Positions 32,501-43,242 of a DNA stretch of 64,000 bases are shown in pieces; positions within the stretch are counted from its first letter, which is position 1, and the number at the start of each line of letters is the position of its first letter. Origin of the DNA: Diplolepis rosae (Eukaryota > Arthropoda > Insecta > Hymenoptera > Diplolepididae); the NCBI GenBank assembly GCA_030998225.1, contig JAPYXD010000727.1, positions 6,324,001 to 6,388,000 on the forward strand. The letters are read 5' to 3'. The translations under genes and the position numbers were made by a program. The notes beneath the pieces were generated by a model, which worked only from the letters and a program-made list of their open reading frames with translations, made no database searches and was not told where the DNA came from.

Positions 32501-35500
32501 GACACGGATAGATTCTTTCATTAACCCATTATTACCCACTCTCTAAATCTGAATCAGTCAAATTTTCACTGATTGAATCAGTGATTTGCCTTTTCACTGA
32601 TTCATCAGTGAAAACAATATTTTTCACAGTCAAATCAGTCAATTTTCACTGAAATAATCAGTGAAATTTGACTGATTTACAGTAACCTCTTTTTAGCTAT
32701 TTGAATCAGTCTAATTTCACTGATAATCAGTAGATTTTGACTGATTCAAATTTAGAGAGCAAGCGAAATCCAGGCTAGATAGCAACAAACTAACTATTGG
32801 ATCACTGTTCAAATGAAAAAAAAAATGTACCCGTGTTTTTTCTTTTTGCGATTCCAATTGTTTATGCGAAATTATTTAAACAAATTAACAAAAATTTTGC
32901 AATTTCAAAAACTAATAATGCCAATCGATTCTACGGGAAAAAACAAGTCGAAAACCTCTTTACCATTTTTTCCGTAGAATCGATTGGAATTACAGTAAAA
33001 CCCCGTTTATCGCAACACCTTCCGTTTATCGCAACACCTTCCGTTTATTGCAAATACGGAGGGGCTCCCACTCCTCCACCACCAGCCTGACTAACTGGTT
33101 GTCGGCGCATGCGCCTCAACGAGTAGTTCTGCGCGAGTTCGTTGTTTATCACTGTTTACAGTCATGTTTCCATAACCTCGCATCACAAATTTAACAGTGA
33201 GGTGTATTCCCGCCTATCCTTAAGAATCACGTGACCTCTCCTTCTACTAATAGGAGGGGGAAAAAATGGTAGAGTTTATTGTGATAAACGGGAGTTGCAA
33301 TAGACGGGTGTTGCAATAAACGGGGTTTTACTGTATTAGTTTTTTGAAATTTCAAAATTTTTGTTAATTTTTTAAAATAATTTCGCATAAAAAATTGGAA
33401 TCGCAAAAAGAAAAAACACGGGTAAATTTTTTTTCATTTGGATAGTGATCCAATAGTTAGTTTGGTGCTATCTAGCCTGGATTTCGCTTGGGTAATAATG
33501 GGTTCAGATAATATAGATAATTCATTAAGTATTTTACAAGCGAGTACTACCAAAAAAATTTTTATTTTCATTTCGAGACCGTGCGGGATGATTCTTTTAG
33601 ATTTTTCGATGCTGAATACGAATCCAAAAACAGAATTTTCTTATCACATAAAGGTTTCAATAAATTTGAGACTGAAAGTTAAAATAAAAGGTATTTTGAA
33701 TATTTTCTGTTTTTCTATTATAGTTGAAAAATGTGTTATAAATTTTTCAAAATACGCAAATTAAAGCTCATATATTTGTTAATAATTTTCGACTTCAAGC
33801 TTTCTAAAATTCCTTTTTTTTCGAAAAGTCATCCACGGCTGGACTTCTGTGGTGCTTTTTCCGTCTCAGATGTGGATAATTTTTCGAAAACAAGGAATTT
33901 TAAAGAGCTTGAAATTGAAACTTGTTTAAGAACATATGAGATTTTACTTGCATATTTCGAAATATTTTTCAAATATAATAAAAGACCGGAAAATACACAA
34001 GAAACCTTTTATTTTAATTTTCTTGAAACCTTTATCGGATATGTAAATTCTGTATTCGGATACGTGTTCGGCATCGAAAATTCTATAAGAATCGACCCCC
34101 CCCCCCCCCATGGTCTACAGAATAAAAATCTTGTTGCACCCTTGTAGAAAAAAATAAATGGACCCGATTGGGACCGATTGATCCGATTGACCCCATTTCA
34201 AAAATATCATTGAAATCGATTTATGAATTGGATTTAAAATGGTCTCGCCTGATTGAATCCGATTAATAAATAGATTTCAATGATGATTTTGAAATGGGGT
34301 CAATCGGATCAATCGGTCCCAAACGGGTCCAATTATTTTTTTCTATAAGGGCACTGTATTATCATAGTATTTATTGAGTATTCAACTAAACATATGTTTT
34401 TACCGAGTACCATCCTAATAACACAGCTTCTGATAAACTACCATATTCTCTTAACGGCATTTGAGGAAATTCCAGTAGTTCTTGCAACGGATCTACCACT
34501 TGCAACTGAAACGTAATTTATTTGTATTATTTTTCATTCAAAAATCCATTATATTTCAAAAGTTCTGATGTGAAATAGTTTACCCAAAATCATCTTTATA
34601 GATTATATAACCTATTAAACTCAGTTTTTTTGCTTCCTAATACCAAGAATTTAGAAGAATTAGGACAACAAATTGAGCTTCGAAAATTAAAAATTTGTAA
34701 AAGATTTTTTAAACTTTTATTTCACCTCAATCATATAGTATGGGGCCATCCATATACACTATCGTCGGAAATTGTGCGCACGGTGCTTGTGAGCGCTATT
34801 AAAAATCACTGCTGACTTTGAACCATGATATTTCGGTGAAAAAAAAAGATAGAGCATTTTTAAAAATACATTTGAAAAGCTTATAAAATTTCACGTCTAG
34901 TGATGCTCAACAAATATTCTGAAAATAATACAGCACGTGAGGAGTTAAAAAAAAATTCAAGATTTTCTCAAATTCTCTACCTTAACTTCAACTTTTAGCA
35001 TGACCTAGGGAAAATTTTTCCAAAATCTGAAAATTATATGACATAGAGTCTAAAATCTTATCTTTAATTTAAGCCAAGAAAACTTAAAAAATATTTATGG
35101 GTACCCGAGATACGATTAAAAATGTTCAATCGTATCTGAGTTGAATTTTAATCGACGATCACGGTTCTCGGCCGGTTTGTCGCTCGCTTCCTTCGTTGAG
35201 GCAGGACCGAATAGGCCACGCAAAAAGGTGGCGCTTAAGTGGAGCCTTCTTATATGTATTTTTGATTCTGATGATTAGTACTTTTTATTTCTAATTATTC
35301 TAAATTTTAAAAAATATTGATTGCTATTTGTGATTATTAACAATTATTTAAATCCAATATTATCCCCATACTAACGAATAGAACAATGATATGTAAACAT
35401 TTTTTATTTCTTAAAATTCTTATAAACTAGGACAATAATACAAATTTTAATAGTCATTGTAAATATTAACTAAGAATGAAAGGAAAGGAAATAAAGGAAA

Positions 35501-38500
35501 CACGTTCTTGGATCAAAGAACATATAAGAGAGATCCACTTAAGCGCCACCTTTGTGCGTGACCTATTCGGTCCTGCCTCAACGAAGGAGGCGAGCAACAA
35601 ATTGGCCGAGAACCGTGATCGTCGATTAAAATTCAACTCAGATACAATTTAACATTTTTAATCGTATCTCGGGTACCCATAAAATATTTTTTAAGTTTTC
35701 TTGGCTTAAAGTAAAGATAAGATTTTAGACTCTACTTGTATGTCATATAATTTTCAGATTTTGGAAAAATTTTCCCTAGGTCATGCTAAAAGTTGAAGTT
35801 GAGGTAGAGAATTTGAGAAAATGTTGAATTTTTTTTTTAACTACTCACGTGCTGTATTATTTTCAGAATATTTGTTGAGCATCACTAGACGTGAAATTTT
35901 ATAAGCTTTCCAAAAAAACAGTTTTTTTAAAAATGCCCTATCTCTTTTTTTCACCGAGATATCGTGGTTCGAAGTCAGCAGTGATTTTTAATAGCGCTCA
36001 CAAGCACCGTGCCACAGTGGTCGTAAAATGTAAAAAGCTGGACAAAAGTCGAAATACAAATTTTGGCGGTATGTGTTAATTCTTTCATATGGTCAACAGA
36101 GGGAGTCGTTGCGTAATTTCGCAAAAGAACAAACAGCTTGGTTTCGTATTTAAATGTATACTTGCTGCTCATGGTAAGCCACTCCGCCAAGTAGCTAAGA
36201 ACAATTGAGAAGGGTAGAAAAATTGATTCGTTAATGAGTGCATAGAAAATATAATTGCTGTTCCGTTCATTGTGTACAATATGGAGGGTGTTTCTGGAGG
36301 TAAGTTAAATATATTTATGCATTGAAAACCTATTTTATAAAACCAACCATGCTTTAAAATTGGACCTCAAAACTGCTCGCAACTTAAGCCAAGTATAAAA
36401 AAGTTCTGTAGAAAAGTGTTTTCGAAATTTTGAAAGAAAATTTACAAGCTGATTTGGATACAAAAATAAATCTCATAGAAAACAATTTTTCTAAAAAAGA
36501 AAATGATTTCGAGTTGGATGCAGAAGTTGGATGCAAGCCTTGGAAAATGTTCGAAGGTCAAAAAAAAAGCTTCCATCCAGAAGCTGTCGCCATGTTTTTG
36601 TGTACAAATGATTCCATAGTGGATGATAACGATGATGATGAAATGGATGTTGAATAAATATAAAATATAAATATAAAAAATAAATGTTGAATACACCATA
36701 CCGTTTGAAATAAAAATTTTTTTACTAAGCTTATTTTTGTTGTATATTATTGGCAATGAGTAATTAAACTTTATTGCACAAGGAGTAACTTCAAAGAAAT
36801 ATTTGCTGTCATGTTTTTCAAAAAAGTGTTGTATGTGTACCTGGAAAATTCCCTGACACTGACTTTTTTCCAATTTAGCAACTTCAAAAACTCTATGATA
36901 CTGATTTTATTGAAAATTGAGTATGTTTTGGAAAATTTGTCCGCCATTTTGAATCAACCATTTTGTAAAATGAAATTTTAACCTCAAATTCGTGATCAGC
37001 GGCCCAAAAAACCCTTGTATGCAGAAGTTCAGGTTCGTAGAAGAACAGCTTCTACTTTTGGCCAGCTTTTAGCGTTTTCCGACCACTGTGCGTGCGCACA
37101 ATTTCCGACGGTAGTGTACCACGTGGACAGTTGGGGTGTGGGGGGGGGGGGATTTTTAAGCTATAATCCACGTGGACACACGTCACCTAAATATTTACTT
37201 ACCATTTTCCTCTTTAACATCTTTATTCCAACGTTCTTTTTTTAAGAGAACATGAAAAACTAAGAATATTTTCACGACTTTTTGTTTGGACTTCAAACCT
37301 TGTTTAAAGGGTTAGACCACTGTGAAATTTTGAAAATATCATTTTTTTTATTGGCTCAAAAAATCCTTTGAACCTTCTAGAAAATGGTGCACTTATTCTA
37401 AGGGCTAGTGTCTTTCGGTTGACGGACGATTTTGTCAATATTATGATTTGTTCAATAATTATTAATAATAATAACATGTAATTTGGGTCCAAGAATTCAG
37501 GAATTTTTTTCTCGTCGCCAAAAATGACCCGTCAACCGAAAGCCAATATAATATAGATAATGTGCATATTTTTTATTCTTGTTTCAGACGACTGGTTTTC
37601 GCGAAATCATGTACACCATCCCACAATGCGTGTAAATCATAGGAATGCGCAAAACGGCTTAACTCGACAAGTTTTATATTTTTTTGGACAAAAAAATGTT
37701 GACTCGTTCTCCAATGTGTATAGAAGATAATAAAAAAAATTACTGGTGTTTCATAAATATTTAATTAGAAATTAATTCCTGAAAATTACACTGAAAAACC
37801 GCCCGTCACAGTGATCTAACCTCTTAAGCTCACGTTCTCAAGTAAATCCGAATTTTTAGCCAATTCATCGCTCATTTTGACTTTCTTACTTTTGAAGACC
37901 AATAATATCTACACTCAGAAAAAGGTTCGGTTAAACTTACTAAGGCTAATCGGTTAAAATTTCATCAGAAAAATTGTTTACTTATTATGGTTACAAAATT
38001 CTGGTATTATTATTCCAGTTAATGTTAGAGGAAAATATAGTAAAAATAGTTTCAAGATACACCGTCGGCAGCGTTACTGTCTACACAATCTGGCGCCTTT
38101 TCATCAAAATTTTTCCTCAAAATGCTGAGGCTTGTATACATGTTGATACCGGTTTCCAGTTAGTTATGTTGTGTATTAGACCGTTTGAAAAAACAAGTGA
38201 AAACGAAAACAAGGTAGAGTTCAAAGGGATCTTAAAGATCTCGCGTCTTGTCTTGAATTATTTTTACAAAATTTCAAACAAATCGAGATTAAAGTGTACA
38301 GGGTGTTAAGTGAGTGGAAGTTAGATAACTTAAAGGACAAATTCAAAGGTAAAGAAATTTGTAAATGGTAGATTTATATGTATTCAAATGTACATTTTTA
38401 ATAATCATATAAACAAAACAATCCAACAATAAATATATACAGTCGGAACTCGTTTATTGGGGAACTCGTTTATCGGAACATTAGAGACTCGTTGAGACTT

Positions 38501-41500
38501 GTCTATCGAGATGCTCGATCGTTCTCCTTACTCCACTATTGAAAACCACGCGACGCGTCAACCAATTGCGATTACACAGCGGTGAACACGGTTGACTTGA
38601 CGGACCAATCAAACGCTTTTCCTCAAACCAGCCCCATTAGGTGGGAGCCCCTACCGCGCCCCGATAAACGAGACCCATTAGATTCGAGGGCTTCCCGATA
38701 AACGAGTTCCGACTGTATTTTTTCATTTTGAAAATTATAATTCTCACATCTTTTTAAATCATTATTTATTTTTAGGTTATGTTAGCATTGAACCGGGAAA
38801 TTTTAACTAGATAACTAGAAACTAAAAAATAATAGAAAATGTTATTACATTAATGATTAGGACTTGTATCGACCCTTTAGTGATAATAATATTCAAATAT
38901 TGTTGATATTCTTAGTTGGCTTTAGGGTCCAGAAAAAATGTAACTCAAGGTTTCATGTTTTCAAACGTTTCGACTCAGATTGGAGTCCTCATCAGTGCGA
39001 ATTTATTTCTTTATGTGGCTTGAAAGTGGATTGGTGGTATGTTGCACTGAAAAACGGTGGAAATTAAGTACAAAATTGCAGCAATTTTAGGGAAATAATT
39101 TTCCATATAAACTTTTTTTTTGTATCTCACATATTTTGTCTAAAAAATTGAATTTTCGAATTTTAATCTTATTTTTTGGAATTGAAACGAAAAATACATC
39201 TTTTATCAGAAACTGTGTAAGACAAAAATTGTAGATCTTTTTGAAACGAACAAGTTTGCATTCTTATGTTTTTTTTTGTATTCAATAGTATTATTTTAAA
39301 TTAAAAAGAAAAATTTACATCTTATAAAAAAATGGTGCAATTCAAATTTGTAAATCTTTATATAGAAAATGATTTTGTATGATGACTTTTTTCATCTCTC
39401 GTATAACGTAACCGGAAAATAGAATTTTGATATTGACTTTTTTCAAGTTTTAACATCCTTTAAGATTTCTAATTTTGGTTTCATCGAAAAATATTATAAA
39501 GATAATTAGTAGAGATTTATAAGCACTATCAAAAACCAGTATTGGAATTTTTTATTTTTTGAAAAACGCAAAAAATGGTCTAGTTTTCTCAATTATGGTT
39601 GGACGTGACTGGTTAACGAACTTGTCCTTACTTTTTTGGCTCCGATAAAGTCTGCCTAAACTCAATTCAATCTGATAATTCTATCGAAAGTTATCGAGTA
39701 TACGGCCAACTACAGACAGGCAGACAGACACTTTCGTAAAAACCGTTTTTTCTGACTCAGGGGCTCTTAAAACGTAAAGATTTGATGAAAATTTCGAAAG
39801 TAATTTTTCACATAAAACTAATACCTTATCATTCATTATAAGAATGTAACAACTGAAAAGTGTTTACTAGAATTTCTACAATTTTCAACCGGAATTACTA
39901 GTACGGCTCTCCGTAACATTTTTTGCGGTTGAAATAACCGGAATCCTGGTTGTTTTAACTAGACATTTTTCTGAGCGTATATCTTCATAAAATATGTCCA
40001 CGTGGATAGAGTAGGGGGTATATGGATGGTCCCCATTAAGAGAAAAGTCAAATTCTTTAGTTAAGGGGGAAGACCACTTTGACGGTTTCAAAAAATCGAA
40101 TTTTTTTTTTTTGCTTAAAATGTTCTTTGGGGTGTGTACTTTAATGTAGTACGCGCCCCCAGTCCGCCAGAAACATTTAAATGAGTTAACGAGACGATTT
40201 TCAAAAAAATTTCCCGGCGCGCTGAGCACAGTCAAACTTTTCCAAAACTTTAAACGCGTTTATCTCGAAACGACATTTTTCAAACTGGTGGGACATATCA
40301 CGCTTACAGTTTTTAACCGATTTTGATGAAACCTTGCAGAATCTATCGAGAATTAAATTCTGCATCGAAATACTGGAAGGGATTTTCGATATTTTAAAAT
40401 TTGGATTTTTAAGGCACGATTTTGTGGCAAATTTTACAGGTAAAAAATTAACCATTTTTTATAAATGGCCACCATTTTCGTAAAAATCAACTTTTCAAAA
40501 AACGGCTCCAGTATTTCAGTGCGAAATTATATGGAGAATAACGTGCCTATCCCATTTTTGTTCCAGATTCACTTGCCGAGGGGCCAGATGTCCCACTGAT
40601 GGGGAAAACCGGGCTGGAAGAGGGCTGCGCGACCTGGTGCAGCGTGTACAGGGAGCCCGCCATCCAAGCGACAAAATACACACTTATTGTCAAAAAGATG
40701 ACAAATAAAAACATATAAAACATTTTACCATGGCGAGTTGTTTTAATGCTGAAAAAAAATTCCGAAAATACCCTATTTTCCGACCGCTCAAGGTGATCTT
40801 CCCCCTTAATGTCAATTTGATGCTATTTCCAATATATTTTTATAGGACAGACTTAACTAATTCAACTTGAGTCTTTGAATTTAATGATAAATTACGCACA
40901 CGTATGAGAAAAATCTCAAGAAGCGCCCCGCCGCCCTTATGGTCCACTTTAATAGATTGCTTGTCTACAGGTGAAGAATATATACGATTTGAATAGACTA
41001 TTCCAATCACAGCGTGGACTATTCCTATAGTATGAAATAAAATTTCTTCACAAGTAGGAATAATTATGGCAATTTCAGGATGAACTAAAGCACCACTGCA
41101 CACGTGAGAACTATTCTTCTGGAAAGAAACCAAACACCTTTGGAGTGCTGACGGAAGATGAAACTCAATTCTTTCCTCAATACTTTCTTTATCCCCATCT
41201 GCAACATCAGTTTCCAATGAAGTATGCATAACGTTTACTAATTACAGATTTCTCATAAAATCACAAAAAAGGTAGATGAAAAATTATTAAAGATTGCAGC
41301 ATTAAATTATTAATTAAAAATCTGTACTTATATTTTAAGAACTCGGGTAACAAAATTAAAAAGTAGTTGTGTGCTAACTATCAAGGAGAAAAATAGTTTG
41401 AGAAACTTTACTCAACTTTTGGCAATGTTGGGACACATGGACAAGTTAAGTTGGAGATTATCTAATATGATTGTAATAATTTCTGACGAACGCCAAAAAG

Positions 41501-41703
41501 TTGAGTGAAGTTTCTCGAACTCTTTTCCTCTGTGTAATCAAGTTTTCGCAGTACATACAATTATTACGTATAATTAATTAATTTTCGAAATTTTTATGAA
41601 AGTAGTAAACAATTATTTACATAAAATGAAAGAGCGATAAAGAATTACCTGCAGAATAAACGACAGCCAAGGATGAAAGAAGTGCTACAACGAGTTTCTT
41701 CAT
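29370..41703 (-). CDS. Secreted S1-family serine protease homologue, catalytically dead (five exons, 276 aa)
   Basis: Five exons join in perfect phase: 41703..41649, 41237..40858, 34505..34404, 29911..29822 and 29573..29370 (831 nt, 276 aa plus stop), the usual length for a chymotrypsin-like S1 domain. Residues 1-18 are a signal peptide (MKKLVVALLSSLAVVYSA), so the product should be secreted. The fold is recognised from C65-SGALVHP-...-C81, which aligns position for position with the CGGSLI..AAHC block, from LLEIFLIRV (NDIALLRL block), SEAVLLGWYS (GWG block) and NDDGTLV followed by VGISLG (GDSGGPLV..VGIVSWG block). All three triad positions are changed: His to Thr80, Asp to Glu126, Ser to Asp212. 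The RIVGG activation site is also gone (RIEFHL at 41-46). Family knowledge: such homologues act as cofactors, decoys or venom components; which applies here is unknown. It could be a decaying pseudogene, but five intact exons argue against that. Confidence 0.75.
29622..29788 (-). mobile_element. CTCTCTAAAT MITE, copy 6, filling a protease-homologue intron
   Basis: TA|CTCTCTAAATTTGAATCAGT to GACTGATTAAGATTTAGAGAG|TA, 167 bp, inverted and shortened. It accounts for most of the 248-nt intron between exons 4 and 5; without it and one TA the intron would be 79 nt. Confidence 0.9.
29822..29911 (-). CDS. Protease homologue exon 4
   Basis: A 90-nt phase 0-0 exon between acceptor TTTTCATAG and the consensus donor CTT|GTAAGT. 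It encodes DFSAKILVENILNSEYLYLN and ten more residues. The region normally holds a cysteine pair before the active Ser; no Cys is present. Confidence 0.68.
30553..30998. mobile_element. CACGGAG/CACTGAG-ended element, TA duplication proven
   Basis: TA|CACGGAGAAACTTTTTATAG and GGATTTCTCAGTG|TA. The uninterrupted host sequence CAAAAATAGATAATTTTG is present in other family 2 copies, so the TA duplication is directly supported. MITE copy 7 lies inside. Confidence 0.8.
30656..30875 (+). mobile_element. CTCTCTAAAT MITE, copy 7
   Basis: TA|CTCTCCAAATCTGAATCAGT to ATTCAAATTTAGAGAG|TA. Nested inside the element at 30553, which is nested in a foldback: three levels. Confidence 0.9.
31446..31960. repeat. 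Foldback with 100-bp arms
   Basis: AAAGTATTGTCC and the AAAATATAAGCTGATAGAGC block at 31460-31560 return inverted at 31848-31945. The loop contains a 64-codon frame with no recognised protein. Confidence 0.7.
32538..32760 (+). mobile_element. CTCTCTAAAT MITE, copy 8
   Basis: ACTCTCTAAATCTGAATCAG to GATTCAAATTTAGAGAGC. The TA at each end has mutated (CA and GC). Confidence 0.87.
32765..33490. mobile_element. Palindromic element containing a pogo-like MITE
   Basis: AATCCAGGCTAGATAGCA at the left returns inverted as TGCTATCTAGCCTGGATT near 33465, with about 200-bp arms. The element at 32993 is inserted between them. Confidence 0.75.
32993..33333. mobile_element. Pogo-like MITE, CAGTAAAACCCCGTTTATCG type
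   Basis: TA|CAGTAAAACCCCGTTTATCG and AATAAACGGGGTTTTACTG|TA, 341 bp. TTTATCGCAACACC is repeated three times subterminally at the left. Tigger-like ends by comparison with known CAGT..TTAT termini. Confidence 0.88.
33555..34100. repeat. Foldback with about 200-bp arms
   Basis: TTTTTCGATGCTGAATACG near 33602 returns inverted near 34075, and the TTTTCAAAATA and GCTTTCTAAAATTCC blocks also pair. The 138-codon frame at 33731 follows from the fold and ends in a proline run from a C-tract; not a gene. Confidence 0.6.
34145..34355. mobile_element. Small palindromic MITE, GGACCCGATTGGGACCGATT type
   Basis: TAGAAAAAAATAAATGGACC and its near-inverse TCCAATTATTTTTTTCTATA bound about 210 bp. The internal words GATTGATCCGATTGACCCC also pair with their inverse, giving a long hairpin. 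Confidence 0.8.
34404..34505 (-). CDS. Protease homologue exon 3 (GWG block)
   Basis: A 102-nt phase 0-0 exon between acceptor CGTTTCAG and donor TCG|GTAAAA. It encodes 34 residues ending in SEAVLLGWYS, the counterpart of the S1 GWG motif. It lies alone between two large transposon-filled introns. Confidence 0.7.
36013..37090. mobile_element. 1.08-kb TIR element carrying an open exon, 5-bp target duplication
   Basis: CACAGTGGTCGTAAAATGTA at the left and TTTTCCGACCACTGTG at the right; AAAAGCTGG-CAAAAGT continues the TIR. CGTGC flanks both ends, and foldback copy A shows the empty site GCACCGTGCGCA. The superfamily is not identified. Confidence 0.82.
36412..36657 (+). CDS. Probable terminal exon carried inside the TIR element
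   Basis: After an acceptor-like TTCTGTAG at 36411, 81 codons are open in the frame ending at TAA 36657. It starts KSVFEILKENLQADLDTKIN and ends in an acidic tail DDNDDDEMDVE. AATAAA signals follow within 60 bp. A short upstream ATG segment at 36282 (MEGVSG, donor G|GTAAGT) is in phase 1 and does not join this exon directly, so an exon is missing or the match is chance. It could be a captured host exon or the element's own protein. No family recognised. Confidence 0.4.
   Translation, partial: KSVFEILKENLQADLDTKINLIENNFSKKENDFELDAEVGCKPWKMFEGQKKSFHPEAVAMFLCTNDSIVDDNDDDEMDVE
37308..37823. mobile_element. TTAA-flanked TIR element, GGGTTAGACCACTGTGA type
   Basis: TTAA|AGGGTTAGACCACTGTGA and GTCACAGTGATCTAACCTC|TTAA, 516 bp. 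The internal words TTTCGGTTGACGG and CCGTCAACCGAAAG pair as an inner inverted repeat. Confidence 0.82.
38440..38715. mobile_element. Pogo-like MITE, CAGTCGGAACTCGTTTATTG type, copy 2
   Basis: TA|CAGTCGGAACTCGTTTATTG and CCGATAAACGAGTTCCGACTG|TA. The body matches 27617..27832 including the CGCGACGCGTCAACCAATTG block. Confidence 0.88.
38918..39010 (-). mobile_element. Penelope-like tail with a hammerhead-like motif (remnant)
   Basis: TTGGCTTTAGGGTCC matches the 11.95-kb pair. On the minus strand CTGATGAGGACTCCAATCTG then AGTCGAAACGTTT. The stem is GACUC/GAGUC where the 12-kb copies have GGCUC/GAGCC, a compensated pair change. Confidence 0.5.
39100..39850. repeat. Degenerate relative of the 311-bp tandem repeat
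   Basis: TGTATCTCACATATTTTGTC, AGATCTTTTTGAAACGAAC and the terminal CAGACAGGCAGACAGACACT then TTTCTGACTCAGGGG all match 25560-26470. Confidence 0.65.
40065..40805. mobile_element. TTAA-flanked TIR element, GGGGGAAGACCAC type
   Basis: TTAA|GGGGGAAGACCACTTTG and AAGGTGATCTTCCCCC|TTAA, 741 bp. It includes a GC-rich 120-bp stretch at 40560-40670 that differs from the rest and might be captured DNA. Open frames inside (for example 40201..40455) look non-genic. Confidence 0.87.
40858..41237 (-). CDS. Protease homologue exon 2 (His and Asp blocks)
   Basis: Starts after the acceptor TAATTAG at 41239-41238 and carries the Cys65-Cys81 loop and the LLEIFLIRV block. I end it at TTA|GTTAAGT (40857), a good donor in phase 0. 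Reading on would give four more codons and a TAA, which would be a truncated protein, so the donor is preferred. Its downstream intron (6.35 kb) contains two TTAA-flanked elements, a pogo-like MITE and a foldback element. Confidence 0.7.
41649..41703 (-). CDS. Protease homologue exon 1 (signal peptide)
   Basis: ATG at 41703; 18 codons plus one base encode a basic-hydrophobic signal peptide ending VYSA. Donor is G|GTAATT at 41648-41647, phase 1. The ATG is preceded by CACAAAA, an acceptable insect initiation context. The 411-nt intron 1 follows. Confidence 0.75.
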
Positions 41704-42197
41704 TTTTGTGTTATCTTAAAATTTTAAGTTAAAGTTAAAGCTATATATCTGGAAGAACCAGAAGTACTGTTTAATTAAACTATCTTAAAAAAGGTGTATT
41801 GATTTACTTTTCTAAGATATTATCTTAAGCAAATAGTATTAAGTAAGATAACACAAGCTATTACATACTGAAAAAAGGTTTGTATAAATTTCAAAAGTAA
41901 CTTTTAAAATTTTAGAACCTTGTGCAATTATTTTTTACATTCACATCGTATATAATTAAGAACAAATAATAAAACAATTAAAATTATGAGCAAATAAACA
42001 TTTTCAAGAATTTTTATAATGAAGTTAAGGAGACTGTTAAAAAGCGCGATCAATTTACGCACGTTCTAAATTCACATTGTAGCATTTCTTATTAATTCTG
42101 TAACCAAAATATTTTATGGCCATGGATCAATCGAACCACATGACTAAATTATACATTTATTTGTTCATATAAGATAACTTTTTTAATTTACAAAGTA
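41704..42197 (-). promoter_or_regulatory. Upstream flank of the protease homologue
   Basis: On the minus strand AAGCTATATATCTGG style AT-rich sequence near 41735 offers a TATATA box about 30 bp before the ATG region. This is suggestive only. The rest is AT-rich with no element. Confidence 0.25.
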
Positions 42198-42468
42198 CTC
42201 TCTAAATCTGAATTAATCAAATTCTCACTGATTGAACGAGTAATTTGCATTTTCACTGATTCATCTGTGCAAAAATATTTTTCACTGTCAAATCAGTTAA
42301 TTTTCACTGATTGAATCAATGAAAAAATATCTTTCACTGTTAAATCAGTTGATTTTCACTGAAGTAATTAGTGAAATTCGACTGATTTACAGTAACCTCT
42401 TTTTAGCTATTTGAATCAGTCAAATTTCACTGATAATCAGTAGATTTTGACTGATTCAGATTTAGAGA
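42198..42468 (+). mobile_element. CTCTCTAAAT MITE, copy 9
   Basis: TA|CTCTCTAAATCTGAATTAAT to GATTCAGATTTAGAGAG|TA, 271 bp, both TA flanks intact. This copy and copy 10 best show the full-length family. Confidence 0.92.
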
Positions 42469-42679
42469 GTATGTTTCTGAAAATTTGAGAAAAGTAACAA
42501 AAGACAATAAAGCACGTCTGTTGGCTTCCTTTTAGTAAAAATTTTGAAAAAAATTCGAAAACTTATCAACAATTACAGTTAACTGTAAAAATTTTTGGAA
42601 AATTTTCACTCAAACGTAGTTGACAGACATTCTCTATTGTGTTCTGTAGTATTTTCCAAATTTTTAGGAAAATATTTTG

Positions 42680-42892
42680 TTGGAATCGTGTCAACCAGGA
42701 TGCACCCTTTTTTTTACCGGCCTGTAACTTTTTGAATTTTGAATTTTTTTTTGTTGAAATTTTTTTGCGTATTATTAAAATATCAATAAATATCTGATAA
42801 AAAAGTGGATAGTGGAAATATTTTTAGTTTTTTTTTGGCGAATTTCAAAAAGCGTCCAAAATTTGTGCCTGTAGACCAGAATACCCCTTTAA
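42680..42892. mobile_element. Fragment related to the TTAA element at 9654
   Basis: AATCGTGTCAACCAGGATGC to GTAGACCAGAATACCCC matches 10146-10516 without the ACAAAA-word insert, giving that insert's empty site. Confidence 0.65.
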
Positions 42893-42970
42893 GGGCATGT
42901 GATACTTAAGAAAAGTTTTTCAATTTCGAAACCAAAATGAGTCTATTTAAGTCCGTTTTTATCTTCTCTA

Positions 42971-43242
42971 CTCTCTAAATCTGAATCAGTCAAATTTTCA
43001 CCAATGGAATCAGTAATTTGCATTTTCACTGATTCATCAGTGCAAAAATATTTTTCACTGGCAAATCAGTTAATTTTCACTGATTGAAACAATGAATAAA
43101 TATTTTTTACTGTTAAATCAGTTGATTTCCACTGAAGTAATCAGTGAAATTTGTCTGATTTACAGTAACCTCTTTTTAGCTATTTGAATCAGTCAAAATT
43201 CACTGATAATCAGTAGATTTTGACTGATTCAGATTTAGAGAG
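42971..43242 (+). mobile_element. CTCTCTAAAT MITE, copy 10
   Basis: TA|CTCTCTAAATCTGAATCAGT to GATTCAGATTTAGAGAG|TA, 272 bp. Confidence 0.92.

Larger units (their letters stand above)
34757..37116. mobile_element. Foldback element family 1, copy B (with nested TIR element)
   Basis: TA|CACTATCGTCGGAAATTGTG and CCGACGGTAGTG|TA. The arms pair over about 600 bp. The right arm is cut at 36012 by the element at 36013..37090 and resumes exactly at 37091. It lies within intron 2 of the protease homologue. Confidence 0.87.
37912..39977. mobile_element. CACTCAG-ended element with GGTT/AACC words (nested)
   Basis: TA|CACTCAGAAAAAGGTTCGG and CATTTTTCTGAGCG|TA. GGTTAAAC, CGGTTAAAA and inverse AACCGG, TTTTAACT words lie near each end. 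The interior holds a pogo-like MITE, a Penelope tail and a tandem-repeat relative. The 111-codon frame at 37974 is not recognised. Confidence 0.5.

Noticed and set aside
33438..34147. Overlapping 108- and 138-codon plus-strand frames
   Set aside because: They lie on a foldback, have no recognisable domain, and the second ends in a C-tract proline run.
36282..36300. Short first exon MEGVSG with consensus donor for the 36412 exon
   Set aside because: Its phase (1) does not match the downstream exon (phase 0), so the two cannot be spliced directly.
40201..40455. 84-codon minus frame in the TTAA element
   Set aside because: Low-complexity Lys/Phe/Ser composition, no domain, and not joined to the neighbouring protease-homologue exons.
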